From the NCBI GenBank assembly GCA_026770615.1, contig MU631309.1:735074-763997 (forward strand): a stretch of 28,924 bases of DNA, written 5' to 3'. Shown one piece after another: positions 28,499-28,924 of the stretch. The number at the start of each line of letters is the position of its first letter. Positions within the stretch are counted from its first letter, which is position 1. The notes beneath the pieces were generated by a model that saw only the letters and a list, made by a program, of their open reading frames with translations, did not search any database and was not told the DNA's origin. The DNA is from Pavlovales sp. CCMP2436. Its lineage: Eukaryota; Haptophyta; Pavlovophyceae; Pavlovales. The position numbers and the translations under genes are program-made.

Positions 28499-28864
28499 CT
28501 GGTGCATAAGGGTTTGGGTCGATCGCTCGACCTCAGCCTGACGTCGACCAAGCCAGTGACTGAACAACACTTGTTGAACCATGCTGAGCCTCTAATATAT
28601 TCTTTGGGGTTACGGGATTTGAAAATCGGCGCCTCAAACTATAAAACTCAAAAGCGGAAAGCTAAAATAGATGAATTGTTTGTATGTAATGTTAAGAGAT
28701 TTAAGCATTTTTTGTATGTAATCCTGCTTCCCAGTTTTCACAGTTTTGCGAAAAAGTTAGTTGGGCCAGTAGTCTTTAGGGTTACGTTCTTTATGCGGAG
28801 GATGGAGGGGGGGAAGTCTATAAAATAACAGCATTTATAACAGCCTTTATAGCAGCGTTTATAC

Positions 28865-28924
<60 letters not shown>
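28499..28924. other. AT-rich non-coding end with (AT)n tract
   Basis: The plus-strand frame at 28496-28828 has no recognisable motif and AT-rich codon use unlike the genes. Short TTTATA-x-CAGC repeats occur at 28828-28862, and an (AT)n microsatellite fills about 28869-28924 and runs off the window. Confidence 0.75.

Noticed and set aside
28496..28828. 110-residue plus-strand ORF
   Set aside because: AT-rich codon use unlike the genes here, overlaps the palindrome, and has no recognisable domain.

Overview
This is eukaryotic nuclear DNA. Exons are GC-rich, introns follow the GT-AG rule and carry AT-rich or simple-sequence filler, and about two thirds of the window is repeats and decaying mobile elements. 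The ankyrin family, the DIRS-type retroelement and the codon bias suggest a unicellular alga or similar protist. A haptophyte is my best guess, from memory of similar proteins, with low certainty.

Layout. (1) 1-8525, plus strand: the 3' part of an RTEL1-type telomere/DNA-repair helicase, nine exons in continuous phase. It ends in a large exon that encodes two harmonin-N-like domains. (2) 8526-9950: non-coding, with two repeat units. (3) 10076-10999, minus: an ankyrin-repeat gene broken by three frameshifts. (4) 11166-12009, plus: an intact three-exon gene for a short PPP4R2-like protein phosphatase 4 regulatory subunit. (5) 12617-16319, plus: a broken unknown ORF, then a heavily damaged DDE-like transposase gene. 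(6) 16578-17095: second copies of the repeat units from region 2, one of them inverted. (7) 17140-18259: the 3' end of a LINE reverse transcriptase, next to an antisense HSP70 gene fragment. (8) 18260-21375: repeats, a second retroelement remnant on the minus strand, a 171-bp MITE, direct repeats and a minisatellite. (9) 21376-28498, minus: a DIRS-type retrotransposon in the order Gag, RT/RNase H, tyrosine recombinase. Only Gag is still open. (10) 28499-28924: AT-rich, ending in an (AT)n tract.

Only RTEL1 and PPP4R2 look like functioning host genes. Every mobile or multicopy gene except DIRS Gag is broken by frameshifts or stops.

The most unusual signal is in the introns of the two host genes. 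Many exon edges of RTEL1, and at least one of PPP4R2, have a decayed partial copy of the edge, splice site included, inside the adjoining intron, usually 20-130 bp away. The same introns hold three related ~140-bp inverted-repeat elements, a ~245-bp foldback, a hairpin over one 3' splice site and a recurrent pyrimidine-rich phrase. Together these suggest introns that grow by local duplication and small-element insertion. That is an inference from reading, not an alignment result.
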